DNA of 64,000 nucleotides. It comes from PVC group bacterium (GTDB lineage Bacteria; Verrucomicrobiota; Kiritimatiellia; UBA8416). Below are positions 8,477 through 19,170 of the stretch, piece by piece. The position numbers were made by a program, and so were the translations under genes. The notes under the pieces were generated by a model that searched no databases, was not told the DNA's origin, and worked only from the letters and a program-made list of their open reading frames with translations. How positions within the stretch are numbered: position 1 is the stretch's first letter; each line of letters starts with the position of its first letter. The stretch spans positions 1 to 64,000 of the forward strand of contig PXBF01000180.1 in the NCBI GenBank assembly GCA_003567005.1, written 5' to 3'.

Positions 8477-10219
8477 TCACACTATAACAGTTTTTCCGTT
8501 GAGAGTGATGTTAGTATTGCGGTCGGTTAGATAACGCGCTGCTACACGAATGTGCGCGGTGCATTTCGAAGGTGTTTTGGCGTGTAGTTCAAATGTCTTC
8601 TTTCCGGCGTCATTATGAAGCTCCACTTCCACTGCGCCATGCGGGGTAGGGACCTTGCCTTTCGCATAGGTTAGGCTGGCGGGCTGTGGGTTGATTATAA
8701 TTTCCGAAAAACCGGGGTTCAGTGGTTGAACGCCCAGAACGTGCCGAGGAATAATATTGGCGGGCGCAGCGCCCCAGGCATGATTCCAGTCCAAATTGTT
8801 CTTGTAACGTAAATCCCAAGCTTCAAGCGTCATGGTGGAACCGGTTTGAATCATGTTCCACCAACTGCGGTCATGTTTTGCCGTCATGAGCGCGAGTGCG
8901 TGGTCCGCCTCACCGTTCGCGTAAAGGGCATCGAGTAGGTGTTGCGAACCATAAACGCTGCAGGCCATGTCGCGCGATTTCACAAATGCCAAAACAGATT
9001 GCTTGCGATCCTGTGGGACGAGACCGAAAGCAAGCATGAACATATTGCTATGCATTGAAGCGTGGGTTGATCCTTCTCCATCGATGTAGATGCCTTGTGC
9101 TTTGTCGAAAAGCACTGCGTTGATTCGAGATGTTACGCGTTTGGCCTGTTGTTCGAAAAAATGATGATCGTTCATCTTGCCGACAGCTTTAGCGATCAGA
9201 GCCATCATGTGCAAGGCATGGGCATGAAAGGCATTCACCACAGTGTTTACCGGCAGCATCTCGTGATTATCGCGCTCTCCGGTTCCGCCATCCGTAAAAG
9301 ACCCCGGTGGCCAATCTACCAGATCACGAATGTTCTTTTTGATGATACCGTTTCCAAAATGGGCCTCTAAACGGTCGGCCATTTCCGGAGTACGCAAGTC
9401 TTTGTACGTACTGATGAGCCCATCATCGCGGGCAAAATCGATGAGTGTCTTCGCGCGCAGAACATCGTAGAATGTGTGCAGAGATTTTGTTTCGCCGGAA
9501 TACAGATAGTCAGCCCAAGCCATCATGACAGAATGCAGATGCCATTCGGTTGGCCAAGTCGGATACTGCAACATGTATTCATGAGAATGGCGGGCAAAGT
9601 CGTATTCATGATCTACGCAATAGTGTCCGAGTTGATTGATATACGCATCACCTTCATAGGGAATCCGTTCCCGATCACCGTCTATATACACACCACAAAA
9701 GGTAGTGGCCTTGATCGTGTATTTGCAGATATCCCAAACGGCATTTAATGTATCAGATGACGACTCGAAGTGGGCAGCATTATCATCAAAGGGATACCAA
9801 ACGGCAATCTGGTGAACGGAATCGATTGAGAGGCTGTTAGCATCTTCGATTTCCGCATAGCGAAAGGGAAATACTTCACCAACTTCTGCAGGCATTTTGA
9901 TGGCAGCAGGCCCCGTATTGCGTTCATCGGGAGGGATGCACAGGCGACAGGCTGCTTGACCTGCTTGGATGGCTTGTACAATGCGACGATAGCGAATCGT
10001 GCCGGGCGGGGTACGATCAATGCGTCCCGTAGTGTCCAGTTTCTCACCAAGATGAAAAACCACCATGCGATCCGAATCCCTTGGCGGCAGGGTTAGGATC
10101 AAGGTGCCAAAAGCTGCCCGTGGAAATGTCAGAAAAAGTGTTCCGTCGGATAAGCATTGCTTATTGACGGGCTGTATGCTGTTTTCGGTTAGGGATGCAA
10201 GTTGTGTTGTTGTGATCAT
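8477..10219 (-). CDS. GH78-type alpha-L-rhamnosidase
   Basis: The 580-residue protein carries the GH78 (alpha/alpha)6 signature: VDGDRERIPYEGDAYINQLG-like segment in which the DGDRER...GDA pattern corresponds to the family's DCPQRDERxGWTGDAQ catalytic region. Other typical stretches are WPTEWHLHSVM, WDLRYKNNLDWNHAWGAAPANIIPRHVLG, and the closing beta-sandwich. GH78 enzymes release terminal alpha-L-rhamnose by inversion. The protein is shorter than multi-domain GH78 members, lacking most N-terminal accessory domains, and has no signal peptide. The start is the ATG whose first bases overlap the stop of the upstream GH106 gene (ATGA at 10219-10216), so the two are translationally coupled; in-frame codons further upstream lie inside GH106. 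A rhamnosidase pair in one operon suggests a substrate with differently linked or decorated rhamnose. Confidence 0.85.
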   Translation of the reverse strand: MITTTQLASLTENSIQPVNKQCLSDGTLFLTFPRAAFGTLILTLPPRDSDRMVVFHLGEKLDTTGRIDRTPPGTIRYRRIVQAIQAGQAACRLCIPPDERNTGPAAIKMPAEVGEVFPFRYAEIEDANSLSIDSVHQIAVWYPFDDNAAHFESSSDTLNAVWDICKYTIKATTFCGVYIDGDRERIPYEGDAYINQLGHYCVDHEYDFARHSHEYMLQYPTWPTEWHLHSVMMAWADYLYSGETKSLHTFYDVLRAKTLIDFARDDGLISTYKDLRTPEMADRLEAHFGNGIIKKNIRDLVDWPPGSFTDGGTGERDNHEMLPVNTVVNAFHAHALHMMALIAKAVGKMNDHHFFEQQAKRVTSRINAVLFDKAQGIYIDGEGSTHASMHSNMFMLAFGLVPQDRKQSVLAFVKSRDMACSVYGSQHLLDALYANGEADHALALMTAKHDRSWWNMIQTGSTMTLEAWDLRYKNNLDWNHAWGAAPANIIPRHVLGVQPLNPGFSEIIINPQPASLTYAKGKVPTPHGAVEVELHNDAGKKTFELHAKTPSKCTAHIRVAARYLTDRNTNITLNGKTVIV

Positions 10220-13200
10220 AGGATTTCTTTCCAGAGAATCGGGGCAGACATGATACCCACAGGGTGCAGTTTGTATTCGGGGCTGAACATGTGTCGTCCC
10301 GTTCGGTATGCCCCTGGACCGAGCCATTTCATGCCCGGTTCGGCCAGATGCACGGGACCGAATGCGTTGGCACGGTGCCCGTATACGGTAATACCAACAG
10401 GTGCATGTTCTTGCAATGTGATTTCGGCAGTGTACGGTGGGCGGTAGATCCGCGCGGTTTTACCCTGACTGCAGATCTTTAGCATGGTTCCGTGAAATTG
10501 TGGTGTCTGGATAGATGTGGCATCTGCTGGCGTCGTGCAATGATAGGTGACATTACCACCGTAGAAGGGTAGCCCCTGATGTGTCCAATCCCCGAATGAC
10601 AATTGGCGCACGGGGTGTGTCACAATGCCGTGTGTTCCCTCAATCCTGACGCCGAAATCGCCTAACAAGTACACCCATTCGATCGAGGTTTCTTTTGTGA
10701 ATGACAGTCTAATTTCAATCGTATGTGTCCCTGCTTCAAATGCCGGGAGGGCAATCGTGGTGATCGCTTTATCGACATAATATCCTGTTGCATGCATCGG
10801 TATAGCCGTGCCATCGAAAGTAATACGGCTTTCATCGATATTCTCCAATGCCAAGCTAGATGTAGTGACTGCCATTTCGGACTGAAACGTAAAGCGCAAT
10901 GCAATGGTTGCCCGTTCAACGGGAGCTGTCGTGTCGACCCAGGGTTGTGCGATCTGACCACTTTTTGGGGGAAGTCCAATCTCATTTCGAAGTATGTTTT
11001 CGATATCCAGCAATTGCGTCTCGGGCATCCATTCTCCGCCGTTAATGGCATATTCGGCCTTATCAATAAGCAGGACATTCGGTTCGTCCAGCGAAATAGG
11101 AACGGGACTGCTTATACGGCCTGATTCAAGGAGGGGTTTCGGCAGAAGGGAGGCTCCTTCCGAACGACATCCAGGCGCCAGTTCAAGAAGCGTATGACCA
11201 CAAGCGGGTATCTCGAGCTGCAGCAGGGTCCAGTCATTCTCGTATGCTGCAGCAATCGGAACACGATCACCAGTATCGGTTTCCAGATGTGAAACCTGAT
11301 ACTCGCCACGAATCGATAAGGTTCCCGTGGCCGAGCCCATAAAAAGTTGGTCATTCGTGTTACAAATAAAGAGATAGCGATTCGCGCCTTCCGCGCGCAT
11401 CTGGTACAAGAGGCACCCCACGCTATTTCCCTGTTTGGTGTGGAAGCGTACGTCTCGATGTTGCTCCAGTGTCTGGATGATGGGTTCACGCTCGAATGCA
11501 ATATGATGGCATTGGCTTGCCAATTTTTGGGCGCGATCAGATGGTTGGGCATCCACGAGCGAGGGAATGTGCCCGGTGAAAAGCACGTGGCCACCTGCGT
11601 TTGCAAATGCCTCCAATTGATCGAGTGTGCTGCTGCGGATCGTACGCAGACCGGGAACCAGAACGGCTTTATATGCCATCTCGCCCACAGGCAGCGTGCG
11701 GTCCACGATTGCGCCAGCCTGCTGCGGCAGGAGAGACTCTGCAATAAAGTCAAAGTCGATCAAACCGCGCAAAAGCCAATTCGTTAGATTTTCGAATTGT
11801 TCCTCATAGCGCGCTTTTTCCGAGGCGCTTGTGTCATTTGGACCAAAAGCTAACCAGAAAGACTCGATCGGATGAATCACACCTACCCGGCAGACCGCCC
11901 GTCCGCGTGAAAGGACTGCACCCACACGGGCAAAATGGTCTTCAATGGTGGCATATTCCTGATACCATGGGCTTTGGTAGCTTATGGATGCCGGGTAATC
12001 GCGTTTGGCTTCGCCGCGCATACAATACCAGCTTAGGTGGTGAACACGGAATAATACACCAAGTGCCGCTTGCCAGTCGCCTTGGCGTTTGTGCCCCTGA
12101 AAGTCGAAGTGCCATCCGGTTACGCCATACAACTCGCTCAGCACACCGGGACATCCAAATTGCCGCGCGGCACTTTGTGCTTGTTTAGCCGTTGTGAGCT
12201 CTATCCGATCACACAACATATCGATTCCGGGAATTTGCATCGAACGATAACTGCGCATGGCCTCACCTAATGCGTTGCATTGGCTTGCGAGCGTGGGTTC
12301 TTCCATCATATGCCCTGTGAGCGCAATATGGTTGGCCTTGCACCAGTTGCCAATCTGGTCGGCGAAACTGGACGCGAAGCGTTCCGCAATCCATTCGTGG
12401 TAGCGGTAGCGCCAGACGGAGACTTGTTCGGACGGAAGGTCCCAGATTACTTCCGGTAGATGCGAAAGCAGACTATCGCCGAATTGATGGGTAAAATCGA
12501 TCTCAAGGTCATCTGTCCACGGTAGAATGACATCTTTCTTTTGCGTGGCAAATGGAAGGATTTGTTTGTGGGTGAACTGCGGTTCATCTGTGAAAATTGC
12601 AGGGACATCTTTTCCGAACGCATCTCCCAGTGTTGCTTTATAGCGCTGATGCGTGACTTCTAGAAACCGACGCATCGCGGCGGGGTTCAAGGTGTCGACA
12701 TAAGTCTGATTGTTAAACCATGTGCTGGCCGTTGCCACTTCAAGATATGCGAACCATTCGCTCTCATCATCGGAAATGCGCGATTTTGCATCAAGTACTC
12801 TATAGGAATCGAGATGATTGTCCCTGATTTTGATAGCGTAACGGGCCAGTAAAGTCCCGTTTTCGGCACGCGTTCCGGCCGCCGTTGAATCGTTATGACT
12901 GGTGCCTGTGCGTCCATCGTTGGAGTACGGAACTGGTGTAAAGAGAAGGTGCCTTTGCCGGAAAGCATGATTTCTGGTAACGATTCCTCCTGCCGAACCA
13001 GACGGCCATCGATCCTCATCATAAAGCCAAGTCAACATTCCCTTGCTATTGGCGTAATTGCGGCAGGACTTGACAAGGTTCATGAATTCCTTGCCGAGAT
13101 ATTCCGTGGTCAATCCAGTACGTGGATGAATCATGGCACCGCCAATACCCATCTCTTGAAATATATCCAATTGACGCAGGAGTTCGTCCTTATCAAGTTT

Positions 13201-13302
13201 ACCGTTCCATGCCCAGAAGGGCGCGCCACGATAAAGACTGGAGGGTTTCTTGAAGGATTCTTCGAGAGATTGTTCATTATTATGCAGGTGCAAGCCATTC
13301 AT
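10216..13302 (-). CDS. GH106-type alpha-L-rhamnosidase
   Basis: The N-terminal region has the hallmark order of GH106 proteins: a PFWAWN segment, QEMGIGGAMIHPRTGL, then a TWLYDEDRWPSGSAGG block, followed by the TIM-barrel part with AIFTDEPQF and LSELYGVTGWH, where catalytic glutamates are expected. Beta-sandwich regions fill the last 400 residues, including a CBM-like stretch (YEIRLSFTKE-type strands). GH106 enzymes are calcium-dependent inverting alpha-L-rhamnosidases. The ATG at 13302 is preceded by AAGGA at a good distance, so the 41 extra in-frame codons upstream were left out. At 1028 residues it is of normal family length. It heads a two-gene operon with GH78 and is transcribed away from the GH42 gene across a 167-base gap that holds an inverted repeat. 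Confidence 0.83.
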   Translation of the reverse strand: MNGLHLHNNEQSLEESFKKPSSLYRGAPFWAWNGKLDKDELLRQLDIFQEMGIGGAMIHPRTGLTTEYLGKEFMNLVKSCRNYANSKGMLTWLYDEDRWPSGSAGGIVTRNHAFRQRHLLFTPVPYSNDGRTGTSHNDSTAAGTRAENGTLLARYAIKIRDNHLDSYRVLDAKSRISDDESEWFAYLEVATASTWFNNQTYVDTLNPAAMRRFLEVTHQRYKATLGDAFGKDVPAIFTDEPQFTHKQILPFATQKKDVILPWTDDLEIDFTHQFGDSLLSHLPEVIWDLPSEQVSVWRYRYHEWIAERFASSFADQIGNWCKANHIALTGHMMEEPTLASQCNALGEAMRSYRSMQIPGIDMLCDRIELTTAKQAQSAARQFGCPGVLSELYGVTGWHFDFQGHKRQGDWQAALGVLFRVHHLSWYCMRGEAKRDYPASISYQSPWYQEYATIEDHFARVGAVLSRGRAVCRVGVIHPIESFWLAFGPNDTSASEKARYEEQFENLTNWLLRGLIDFDFIAESLLPQQAGAIVDRTLPVGEMAYKAVLVPGLRTIRSSTLDQLEAFANAGGHVLFTGHIPSLVDAQPSDRAQKLASQCHHIAFEREPIIQTLEQHRDVRFHTKQGNSVGCLLYQMRAEGANRYLFICNTNDQLFMGSATGTLSIRGEYQVSHLETDTGDRVPIAAAYENDWTLLQLEIPACGHTLLELAPGCRSEGASLLPKPLLESGRISSPVPISLDEPNVLLIDKAEYAINGGEWMPETQLLDIENILRNEIGLPPKSGQIAQPWVDTTAPVERATIALRFTFQSEMAVTTSSLALENIDESRITFDGTAIPMHATGYYVDKAITTIALPAFEAGTHTIEIRLSFTKETSIEWVYLLGDFGVRIEGTHGIVTHPVRQLSFGDWTHQGLPFYGGNVTYHCTTPADATSIQTPQFHGTMLKICSQGKTARIYRPPYTAEITLQEHAPVGITVYGHRANAFGPVHLAEPGMKWLGPGAYRTGRHMFSPEYKLHPVGIMSAPILWKEIL

Positions 13303-13353
13303 TTGTGGTCCTTTCTGTAGCCATGATTGAATGTGGAGAACGTTGATGGGCAT

Positions 13354-13382
13354 TGTCAATTCGCATATGTAAAAACTTACAT
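13354..13382. promoter_or_regulatory. Inverted repeat and -35-like box between divergent rhamnosidase and GH42 operons
   Basis: ATGTAA at 13367-13372 and TTACAT at 13377-13382 form a perfect six-base inverted repeat with a four-base spacer, the size of a dimeric regulator site. Seven bases away, on the minus strand, lies TTGACA (13359 down to 13354), a consensus -35 pointing toward the GH106 gene. No good -10 follows at 16-18 bases, so this promoter may need an activator. The regulator is unknown, and no LacI, AraC or GntR gene lies in the window. Confidence 0.4.
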
Positions 13383-13469
13383 GTTTGCTCTTTCTTTTCG
13401 GATACCATGCGATACATTTATACAATTATCGTTTCATATCAGTTTGACATTATCTTGAGGAGACTTCCT

Positions 13470-15530
13470 ATGAGCCATCGCCATGCCCCAATCAACCCCA
13501 TGTGTAAAAACATGTTACACGGAGGAGATTATAACCCTGACCAGTGGATTCGAACACCTGAGATCTGGGATGAGGATATGCGGCTAATGAAGTTAGCCGG
13601 GTGCAATGCCGCATCAACGGGTATTTTTGCTTGGGCTGCCTTGGAACCAGAGGAGGGCAAATTTACATTTGATTGGTTGGATACGATCATGGATAAGCTC
13701 GCGGCCAACAAAGGATATGCCGTACTAGCTACACCGAGCGGCTCCAAGCCGGCCTGGATGAGCCGTGCATATCCAGAAGTGTGCCGCGTAAATGCAGACG
13801 GAACGCGCCAGCCACATGAAAGACGACATAATCACTGTCGGACATCTCCCGTTTACCGTGAAAAATGCCAGATTATTAACGCGAAACTTGCAGAACGCTA
13901 TAAGAATCATCCCGCTTTGTTATTGTGGCATATCTCCAATGAATATAATGGCGGCGATTGTCATTGCGACCTCTGTATCGAGGCCTTTCAAAATTGGCTG
14001 CGGAAGCGTTACAACAATGATATTGATGCGTTGAATCATGCCTACTGGGCCGCTTTCTGGGCGCATACCTTTCCCGGTTTCGACTATGTTCGGCCCACTG
14101 ATAGAAGTATTCATTGTCTCATGCTTGATTGGGAGCGGTTCAAAACCTACCAGACAATCGATTTTTACAAGGATGAAATCAAACCCCTGCGGCAGCATAC
14201 ACCCAATGTGCCCATTACCACGAATTTCATGAATGGGCATGATACCTTGGACTACTGGGCTTTTGCCAGAGAGGTTGACTTCATATCATGGGATTCCTAT
14301 CCCAATTGGCATGAAGGAAATGATGTGGATGAGGCTGTTAAAACGGCCTTACTACATGACCAATGCCGGACCATGAAACAGGGCAAACCTTTTTTGCTGA
14401 TGGAAAGTGTACCCAGCATCCCGACCCGTGGAAGGGTTAAGAAACGCAAAGAGCCGGGGATGCATATGTTGTCCAGTATGCAGGCAGTGGCGCATGGAGG
14501 CGACGGGGTGCTGTATTTTCAGTGGCGTAAAAGCCGGGGATGTTCAGAAAAATTTCATGGAGCCGTGGTCGATCACGAAGGCAGTGAGCATACCCGTGAA
14601 TTCAAGGAAGTGGCAGAAGTTGGAACCGCACTCGCGAAACTAGATGATGTCGTGGGCAGTTCTGCTCAGCCAGAAGTCGCTCTGCTGCTAGACTGGGAGA
14701 ATGGCTGGGCCATCCGCGAGGGGGCAAGAGTATTTTTGGGCGAAAACTGCAAATACCGGGAAGAGTGTGCTGCCCATTATCGTCCCTTCTGGCAGATGGG
14801 GGTACCCGTTGATGTGATCGATCAGAACTGTGATTTGTCGGCCTATAAGATGGTCGTGTTGCCCATGGCATATATGCTCCGACCCGGATTTGCGGACAGG
14901 CTGAAAGGATATGTCCACGCGGGGGGCACGGCCGTCATGACGTACTGGAGTGCGATAGTAGATGAGTCCGATTTATGCTTTTTAGGTGGCGTTCCAGGAG
15001 ATGGCTTACGTGAAGTATTCGGTGTATGGGAGGAAGAAACGCAGAGTTATTATCCCCATGAAACCGTCCCCATTAATCCTGTAAAAGAGATTGCCGAGGG
15101 GTTGTCGGGATACTATCAGGCTGTTGATATCTGCTCCGTGGTTCATGCCGAGGGAAAAACCAAAATATTGGCGGAATATGGAGATCATTACTTTGAAGGG
15201 ATGCCTGCTGTCACGGTCAACAACTATGGTGACGGAAGGGCTTATTACATCGCAGCGCGTACACGGGGCTCCATGCTATCGGATCTCTACGGACATCTGA
15301 TCAAGGATCTTGGTCTAAAGCGTGCCATTGACACAGATTTGCCGCATGGTGTGACGGCGCAGGTTCGTGGCAGTGCCCACGAGCAGCATATCTTTTTGAT
15401 GAACTTCAATGCCCACACTACCGACGTTTTGGTTGGCTCAGGTTATGTAGATATCCTTACCGGAGAGTCGGTCAGCAAGAATGTAGAATTGGAGAAATAT
15501 GGGGTCAGAGTATTACGGCGCACCGCTTAA
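13470..15530 (+). CDS. GH42 beta-galactosidase
   Basis: The 686-residue protein is a clear GH42 enzyme. Glu158 in HISNEYN is the expected acid/base and Glu312 in LLMESVPS the expected nucleophile. Cys123, Cys164, Cys166 and Cys169 (CHCDLC) match the zinc-binding cysteines of this family. The usual three domains are present: TIM barrel, trimerisation domain (WENGWAIREG) and C-terminal beta domain. No signal peptide is seen, so it should release galactose from imported oligosaccharides in the cytoplasm. GAGGAG ends nine bases before the ATG at 13470, which decides this start over longer in-frame options. It is the first gene of a run GH42-GH29-GH95-URO-D, all on the plus strand with short gaps, probably one operon. 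Confidence 0.92.
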   Translation: MSHRHAPINPMCKNMLHGGDYNPDQWIRTPEIWDEDMRLMKLAGCNAASTGIFAWAALEPEEGKFTFDWLDTIMDKLAANKGYAVLATPSGSKPAWMSRAYPEVCRVNADGTRQPHERRHNHCRTSPVYREKCQIINAKLAERYKNHPALLLWHISNEYNGGDCHCDLCIEAFQNWLRKRYNNDIDALNHAYWAAFWAHTFPGFDYVRPTDRSIHCLMLDWERFKTYQTIDFYKDEIKPLRQHTPNVPITTNFMNGHDTLDYWAFAREVDFISWDSYPNWHEGNDVDEAVKTALLHDQCRTMKQGKPFLLMESVPSIPTRGRVKKRKEPGMHMLSSMQAVAHGGDGVLYFQWRKSRGCSEKFHGAVVDHEGSEHTREFKEVAEVGTALAKLDDVVGSSAQPEVALLLDWENGWAIREGARVFLGENCKYREECAAHYRPFWQMGVPVDVIDQNCDLSAYKMVVLPMAYMLRPGFADRLKGYVHAGGTAVMTYWSAIVDESDLCFLGGVPGDGLREVFGVWEEETQSYYPHETVPINPVKEIAEGLSGYYQAVDICSVVHAEGKTKILAEYGDHYFEGMPAVTVNNYGDGRAYYIAARTRGSMLSDLYGHLIKDLGLKRAIDTDLPHGVTAQVRGSAHEQHIFLMNFNAHTTDVLVGSGYVDILTGESVSKNVELEKYGVRVLRRTA

Positions 15531-15601
15531 GTATTTGCTTTTGGCATGGTTCACTGTTTTAATCGATCGAGTTTTTTGAGTATAGCATGGAGGGAAAGTG
15601 T

Positions 15602-16891
15602 ATGTCTGAGAATCCGTATGGCAAAGGTGACACAGCGTGGTTTGTGCAGGATCGTTTGGGAATGTTTATCCATTGGGGGTTGTATGCACAAGCCGCACGT
15701 CATGAATGGGTCAAGAACAGGGAACGCATAACCAATGAGGACTATCAGAAATATTTTGACTCCTTTCATCCCGATCTCTATGACCCCAAGGAATGGGCGC
15801 GTTTAGCAAAGGCCGCCGGCATGAAGTACTTTGTGATCACCACAAAACATCACGAAGGCTTTTGTCTCTGGGATTCGGCATACACGGATTACAAGGCCAC
15901 CAAGACCAGCTTAGGTCGCGACCTGCTAAAAGAAATGGTTGATGCGTTTCGTGCAGAAGGCCTCAAGGTTGGCTTTTATTACTCGATCATTGACTGGCAT
16001 CATCCCGAATTTCCGGTCGACAGGTTTCATCCGCAGCGCGATGATCAGGAATTTCGCGAAGCAACGAAAGATCGTGACGTTACCATTTATGCAGAATACT
16101 TGCACAATCAAGTACGTGAATTGCTCACGAACTTTGGCAAAATTGATATTATCTGGTTTGATTTTTCCTATCCGGGTGAGGATGGGAAAGGCAAGGATGA
16201 ATGGAAGTCCGAAAAACTTGTAAACATGATCCGCGAGTTGCAACCAGATATCATGATCAACAATCGTCTGGATTTAGAAGAATCCGGCGATTTTGTTACA
16301 CCCGAGCAATTTCAGCCGCGCTACGGGGTAAAAAATCCTGATGGTTCGCCGGCCGTTTGGGAAGCTTGTCAGACCTTGTCCGGCTCATGGGGCTATCATC
16401 GCGACGAGATGACGTGGAAATCCGTTAATCAGATTTTATGGATGTTGATAGATGGCGTCAGTAAAGGTGGCAACATGCTGATGAATGTGGGCCCTACCGG
16501 CAGGGGTGAAATTGATTATCGCGCAAAGGCCTGCCTGGAAGGAATAGGTGCATGGATGCATTACAATAGCCGCTCTATTTATGGGTGCGGTGCAGCACCA
16601 GAGGGTATGGTAGCGCCACCTGATTGCCGCTACACGTACAATCCGGAAACAAAGCGACTGTATTTACATATTCTGGCTTGGCCTTTCAAAGCTATCCATC
16701 TTTCCGGCATGGAAGGCAAAGTGAAGTATGCGCAGTTTCTGCATGACGCGAGCGAAGTGCGTTTTAATCGTAGCAGGCAGCAGGAGCATTCCAATCTTAC
16801 CGAAAAGACTACTGCTGGTGATCTTGCGATTCGCGTTCCTGTAAACAAGCCCAATGTCGAAATCCCTGTCATCGAACTGTTTTTGAAGTAG
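15602..16891 (+). CDS. GH29 alpha-L-fucosidase (first copy)
   Basis: Typical GH29 order: [31 protein letters not shown] (HHEGF at 83-87), [15 protein letters not shown], and [12 protein letters not shown], in which Asp187 is the expected catalytic nucleophile. [16 protein letters not shown] marks the end of the barrel, and a short beta domain follows. The enzyme hydrolyses alpha-L-fucosides with retention. At 429 residues it is on the short side, with no signal peptide or carbohydrate-binding module. GGAGGG upstream of the ATG at 15602 is a strong ribosome binding site, so the ATG at 15587 is not favoured. It lies 71 bases after GH42 and eight bases before GH95, which suggests the three act on one oligosaccharide. 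Confidence 0.92.
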   Translation: MSENPYGKGDTAWFVQDRLGMFIHWGLYAQAARHEWVKNRERITNEDYQKYFDSFHPDLYDPKEWARLAKAAGMKYFVITTKHHEGFCLWDSAYTDYKATKTSLGRDLLKEMVDAFRAEGLKVGFYYSIIDWHHPEFPVDRFHPQRDDQEFREATKDRDVTIYAEYLHNQVRELLTNFGKIDIIWFDFSYPGEDGKGKDEWKSEKLVNMIRELQPDIMINNRLDLEESGDFVTPEQFQPRYGVKNPDGSPAVWEACQTLSGSWGYHRDEMTWKSVNQILWMLIDGVSKGGNMLMNVGPTGRGEIDYRAKACLEGIGAWMHYNSRSIYGCGAAPEGMVAPPDCRYTYNPETKRLYLHILAWPFKAIHLSGMEGKVKYAQFLHDASEVRFNRSRQQEHSNLTEKTTAGDLAIRVPVNKPNVEIPVIELFLK

Positions 16892-16898
16892 GATTGCC

Positions 16899-19151
16899 AT
16901 GCAGAGAATTCTTTGGTCTGACCATCCCGTTGTACGTGACTACAGTCAGTTAGAAAAGCCTCGCGATAAAGAGAGATTGTGGCAGCATTACGCCTATCCG
17001 ATCGGAAACGGGCGTCTGGGCTGCACGGCTTTCGGGCATCCTGACTTTGAACATATACAGCTCAATCAGGATTCTGTCTGGGTTGGGAATGAAGATAGCA
17101 CGGGAGGGTATCAACCTCTGGGTGACATCTACATCCAGCTAGGACATACGAGCATTTCTGATTATCGCCGCGAGCTGGATATTGACCGCGCGGTTCAAAC
17201 CATTCGCTATTGTAGCGATGGTGTTGTTTACACGCGCGAATTCTTCGCGAGCTATCCAGATCGTGTTCTGGTCCTGCGTTTATCTGCCGATAAAACCGGC
17301 GCTTTGCAGGGCAAAATATCCATGGGTAATGAGCACGATGTACCTGTCTCGGTAGAAGATGACACGCTCGTCATGAAAGGTGATACGCGCAACTTCTGGC
17401 TGTGGCGTGTGCATATGGAAGATCCAAAAAAATTGCTGGCAGATCGCGAATATACATCAGATCAGATTATTCCTCTCGATGTGGAGACGCGCGTTCGGGT
17501 TCTTGCTGATGGAGGCAGCATTACATCAGGTTCTGATTCAATTGCTTTTGATGGATGCGACGCGATCACGCTACTCGTAGCTGCGGACACAAACTACGTT
17601 GCCGACCGCAGCAAAGGCTGGCGCGGTGAACACCCGCACGATCGTCTTTGTCAATGGATCGGAGCTGCGTCTCAAAAGTCCTGGCAGGAATTGTTGGAGG
17701 CCCATATCGTCGACTATAAAGCATTATTTGAACGATTAGATTTGCAACTGGAAAATGGTGCTGTGCAGGGAGTCGCGTACGACAACGACAAAACGGAAGA
17801 TCGTCTGAAGCAATATCAGGCGGCCTTTGAAAGCGGGGGGCTTAGTGAGGATCATGCTTTCGAGGCATTGCTCTACGATTATGCCCGTTATTTAATGATT
17901 TCCTGTTCCCGTTCGGGGCAAGGTGCATTACCTGCCAACTTACAGGGCATATGGTGCATGAATAAGCGTCCGCCTTGGCGGTGCGATTTCCATACCGATA
18001 TCAATGTTCAAATGAATTATTGGTTTACGTCGACATCGAATCTGGCCGATTGTTTTACGCCTTTGGCGCAATGGATCGATTCTATACGTGAAGTGCGCAA
18101 AGAAGAGACCCGCCGCGTTTTAGGCGTGAAGCGTGGTTGGCTGATGCGTTCTGAAAATGGCATCTTTGGTGGTTCTACCTGGCATATTCAAAAAGGTGAT
18201 AGTGCGTGGCTTACGCAAAATCTTTGGGATCATTACACGTTCACGCAAGACAAAGACTATTTGTCTCGTTATGCCTATCCCATTTTGAAAGAAATAAGCG
18301 AGTTCTGGCTTGATCATCTGAAAGAATTGCCGGACGGGACCTTGGTGGCACCCGAAGGGCGTTCGCCTGAGCATGGTCCTGTCGGAGTAGATGGGGTAAC
18401 TTATGACCAACAGCTTTGCGCTGAATTGTTTACCAACACGATTGAAGCAGCAAAAACGCTTGGCGTTGATGCGCCATTCCAAGCAGAACTGGAAGATAAG
18501 CTCTCGCGCTTGCTGAAACCACGAATTGGCCGCTGGGGCCAGTTACAGGAGTGGATGGAGGATATTGATGAGCCTGAAGATGATCATCGACATATCAACC
18601 ATTTAATTGGCGTGTATCCGGGGCGACAGATAGATCCAGTAAAGACACCGGAGTGGGCGCAGGCGGCGAAAGTCAGCCTTTTGGCACGCCGTGACCATGG
18701 GCAGGGACATCCGGCTTGGAGCCGCGTATGGAAAGCTTGCATCTTTGCACGGCTATTGGATGCTGAGGCCGCTTATCATGAAATATCCGAGACATTGGCT
18801 ACCCACATCTATCCGAATCTGTGGGCCGTCCATCCGCCCTTTCAGATCGACGCAAACTTCGGTTATGCTGCGGCAGTCAATGAGATGCTACTGCAAAGCC
18901 ATAGACAGGCGGATGATGGCACGTACATCATACATATGTTGCCGGCTCTCCCTCATGCCTGGGATAGGGGCTCCGTTAAGGGACTACGGGCACGTGGTGG
19001 CTTTGCGGTTGATATGAAATGGGAAAAAGGAAAAATACTGGAAGCGGTTGTGCACAATATCTGCAGTGCTTCAGGATCTTGCGTTGTTCGGTACACCAAC
19101 ACGGAACAACCATATACGATTGATAAAGACAGATCGCTTCGTATTTTGTGA
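16899..19151 (+). CDS. GH95 family alpha-L-fucosidase/alpha-L-galactosidase (first copy)
   Basis: GH95 features in order: an N-terminal beta-domain with [15 protein letters not shown] and IQLNQDSVW; the helical catalytic domain with [29 protein letters not shown], an [11 protein letters not shown] block where the general acid Glu is expected, and [24 protein letters not shown], whose Asp is part of the base system. The family cleaves alpha-1,2-fucose or alpha-L-galactose by inversion. It differs from the second GH95 copy in several places: CMNKRPPW for WNEKILPPW and IDANFG for IDGNFG. The two may therefore have different substrates. There is no signal peptide. The URO-D-like methyltransferase gene follows 19 bases later. 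Confidence 0.9.
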   Translation: MQRILWSDHPVVRDYSQLEKPRDKERLWQHYAYPIGNGRLGCTAFGHPDFEHIQLNQDSVWVGNEDSTGGYQPLGDIYIQLGHTSISDYRRELDIDRAVQTIRYCSDGVVYTREFFASYPDRVLVLRLSADKTGALQGKISMGNEHDVPVSVEDDTLVMKGDTRNFWLWRVHMEDPKKLLADREYTSDQIIPLDVETRVRVLADGGSITSGSDSIAFDGCDAITLLVAADTNYVADRSKGWRGEHPHDRLCQWIGAASQKSWQELLEAHIVDYKALFERLDLQLENGAVQGVAYDNDKTEDRLKQYQAAFESGGLSEDHAFEALLYDYARYLMISCSRSGQGALPANLQGIWCMNKRPPWRCDFHTDINVQMNYWFTSTSNLADCFTPLAQWIDSIREVRKEETRRVLGVKRGWLMRSENGIFGGSTWHIQKGDSAWLTQNLWDHYTFTQDKDYLSRYAYPILKEISEFWLDHLKELPDGTLVAPEGRSPEHGPVGVDGVTYDQQLCAELFTNTIEAAKTLGVDAPFQAELEDKLSRLLKPRIGRWGQLQEWMEDIDEPEDDHRHINHLIGVYPGRQIDPVKTPEWAQAAKVSLLARRDHGQGHPAWSRVWKACIFARLLDAEAAYHEISETLATHIYPNLWAVHPPFQIDANFGYAAAVNEMLLQSHRQADDGTYIIHMLPALPHAWDRGSVKGLRARGGFAVDMKWEKGKILEAVVHNICSASGSCVVRYTNTEQPYTIDKDRSLRIL

Positions 19152-19170
19152 GAGGTGGATGGAGGGACCA

